Assembly (NCBI GenBank): GCA_024278455.1
Contig: JAJRTE010000315.1
Span: forward strand, 1 to 64,000
Direction of reading: 5' to 3'
Source of the DNA: Myxococcota bacterium
GTDB taxonomy: Bacteria; Myxococcota_A; UBA796; JAJRTE01
DNA length: 64,000 bases
In this document: one piece after another, positions 63,831-64,000 of the stretch
Layout of the letters: the number at the start of each line of letters is the position of its first letter
Numbering within the stretch: position 1 is the stretch's first letter
Notes under the pieces: generated by a model
What the model saw: the letters and a program-made list of their open reading frames with translations, nothing else
Databases searched by the model: none
What the model was told of the DNA's origin: nothing
Made by a program: the position numbers and the translations under genes

Positions 63831-64000
63831 ATGCGCTCCATGAGACTTCGAGCCGCTGTCAAATCCCTGTGTTTCGTTCTTGTCGCCGTAGTTGCGTTCT
63901 TTGCGCTGCTGGAGGCCGTCTTGTGGATCCTGGGCGGTTTCGAGTCCCGGTGGGTACCCCCTCGAGTCGCCGGAGCAGGAGAACGCACCCTCATCTGCAC
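63831..64000 (+). CDS. Membrane-anchored SGNH/GDSL hydrolase-like protein, N-terminus only
   Basis: This open frame starts at ATG 63831 (or 63840), seven bases after the kinase stop, and runs off the right edge. The 56 visible residues contain a single hydrophobic span (LCFVLVAVVAFFALLEAVLWILGG) and then VPPRVAGAGERTLIC, where SGNH proteins normally continue LGDSxTxG. The start of this pattern is common in membrane-anchored SGNH hydrolases, some with TPR tails. The serine motif itself lies outside the window, so the call is tentative. It could be a partner of the MBOAT protein at 36-37 kb, although they are far apart. Confidence 0.5.
   Translation, partial: MRSMRLRAAVKSLCFVLVAVVAFFALLEAVLWILGGFESRWVPPRVAGAGERTLIC

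Overview
The window is a GC-rich chromosomal segment (GC roughly two thirds by eye) from a myxobacterium-like or other deltaproteobacterial lineage, probably Myxococcota or a close uncultured relative. The evidence is the set of families: secreted proteins built from MopE-type DCDD/CDGxDNDCDG repeats, five MYXO-CTERM-like C-terminal sorting tails, DUF4388 and PEGA domains, a Hanks-type Ser/Thr kinase, an AAA/TPR regulator with cyclase-homology domains, and a fused biotin carboxylase/BCCP/carboxyltransferase. No rRNA, tRNA, CRISPR array, insertion sequence or phage gene was seen. Two genes are cut by the window edges: an AAA-like ATPase on the left and a probable SGNH/GDSL membrane protein on the right.

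Layout. 1-7.3 kb (minus): partial ATPase, a short tandem-repeat spacer, a DUF4932-like secreted protein, CutA, and a large cyclase-homology/AAA/TPR regulator. 7.5-16 kb (minus): lipid and housekeeping block with the fused acyl-CoA carboxylase, accA, miaA and a CGGC-domain protein. 16-23.8 kb: a double glycosidase-like secreted protein, a cyclase-family lipoprotein without its metal ligands, nuoI, a divergent NifU-like protein without scaffold cysteines, and a rhomboid protease with TPRs. 23.9-31.9 kb: a 1502-residue FG-GAP/MopE surface protein, RNase HI, a protein with two Sm/Hfq-like segments behind an RG-rich tail, and convergent folC. 32-37.6 kb (minus): outer-membrane barrel, mono-heme cytochrome with a TPR-like tail, pseudo-receiver/DUF4388/PEGA membrane protein, and an AlgI-like MBOAT acyltransferase. 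37.8-50.6 kb: secreted esterase and a 17-repeat MopE protein (one operon), a plus-strand ccmC and glycosyltransferase, a possible regulator, a FadL-type barrel with a MopE lipoprotein, and an S37 peptidase. 50.9-58.3 kb (plus): a shortened PilQ-like protein, murA, two subtilisin-like proteases in tandem, and a periplasmic TPR protein. 58.4-64 kb: NUDIX/eIF2B-like fusion, DUF2505-like protein, Ser/Thr kinase, and the partial SGNH gene.

Much of the coding capacity serves the cell surface: lipoproteins, beta-barrels, MopE proteins and proteases with anchoring tails. Several genes are tightly spaced or overlapping, which suggests translational coupling: regulator/cutA, PEGA protein/cytochrome/barrel, MopE protein/esterase, and the two subtilases. 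Promoters read by eye are housekeeping-like, and five good ones share a TTGAC-type -35 box and exactly 18 bp spacing. The whole window is also unusually rich in the palindrome CTCGAG (about 165 by hand count), in every reading frame.

Most promising leads: the Sm/Hfq-like protein, the cysteine-less NifU relative, the PEGA/cytochrome/barrel envelope operon, the direct repeats upstream of the short PilQ gene, and the CTCGAG signature. All calls are from reading the sequence; no database search was run.
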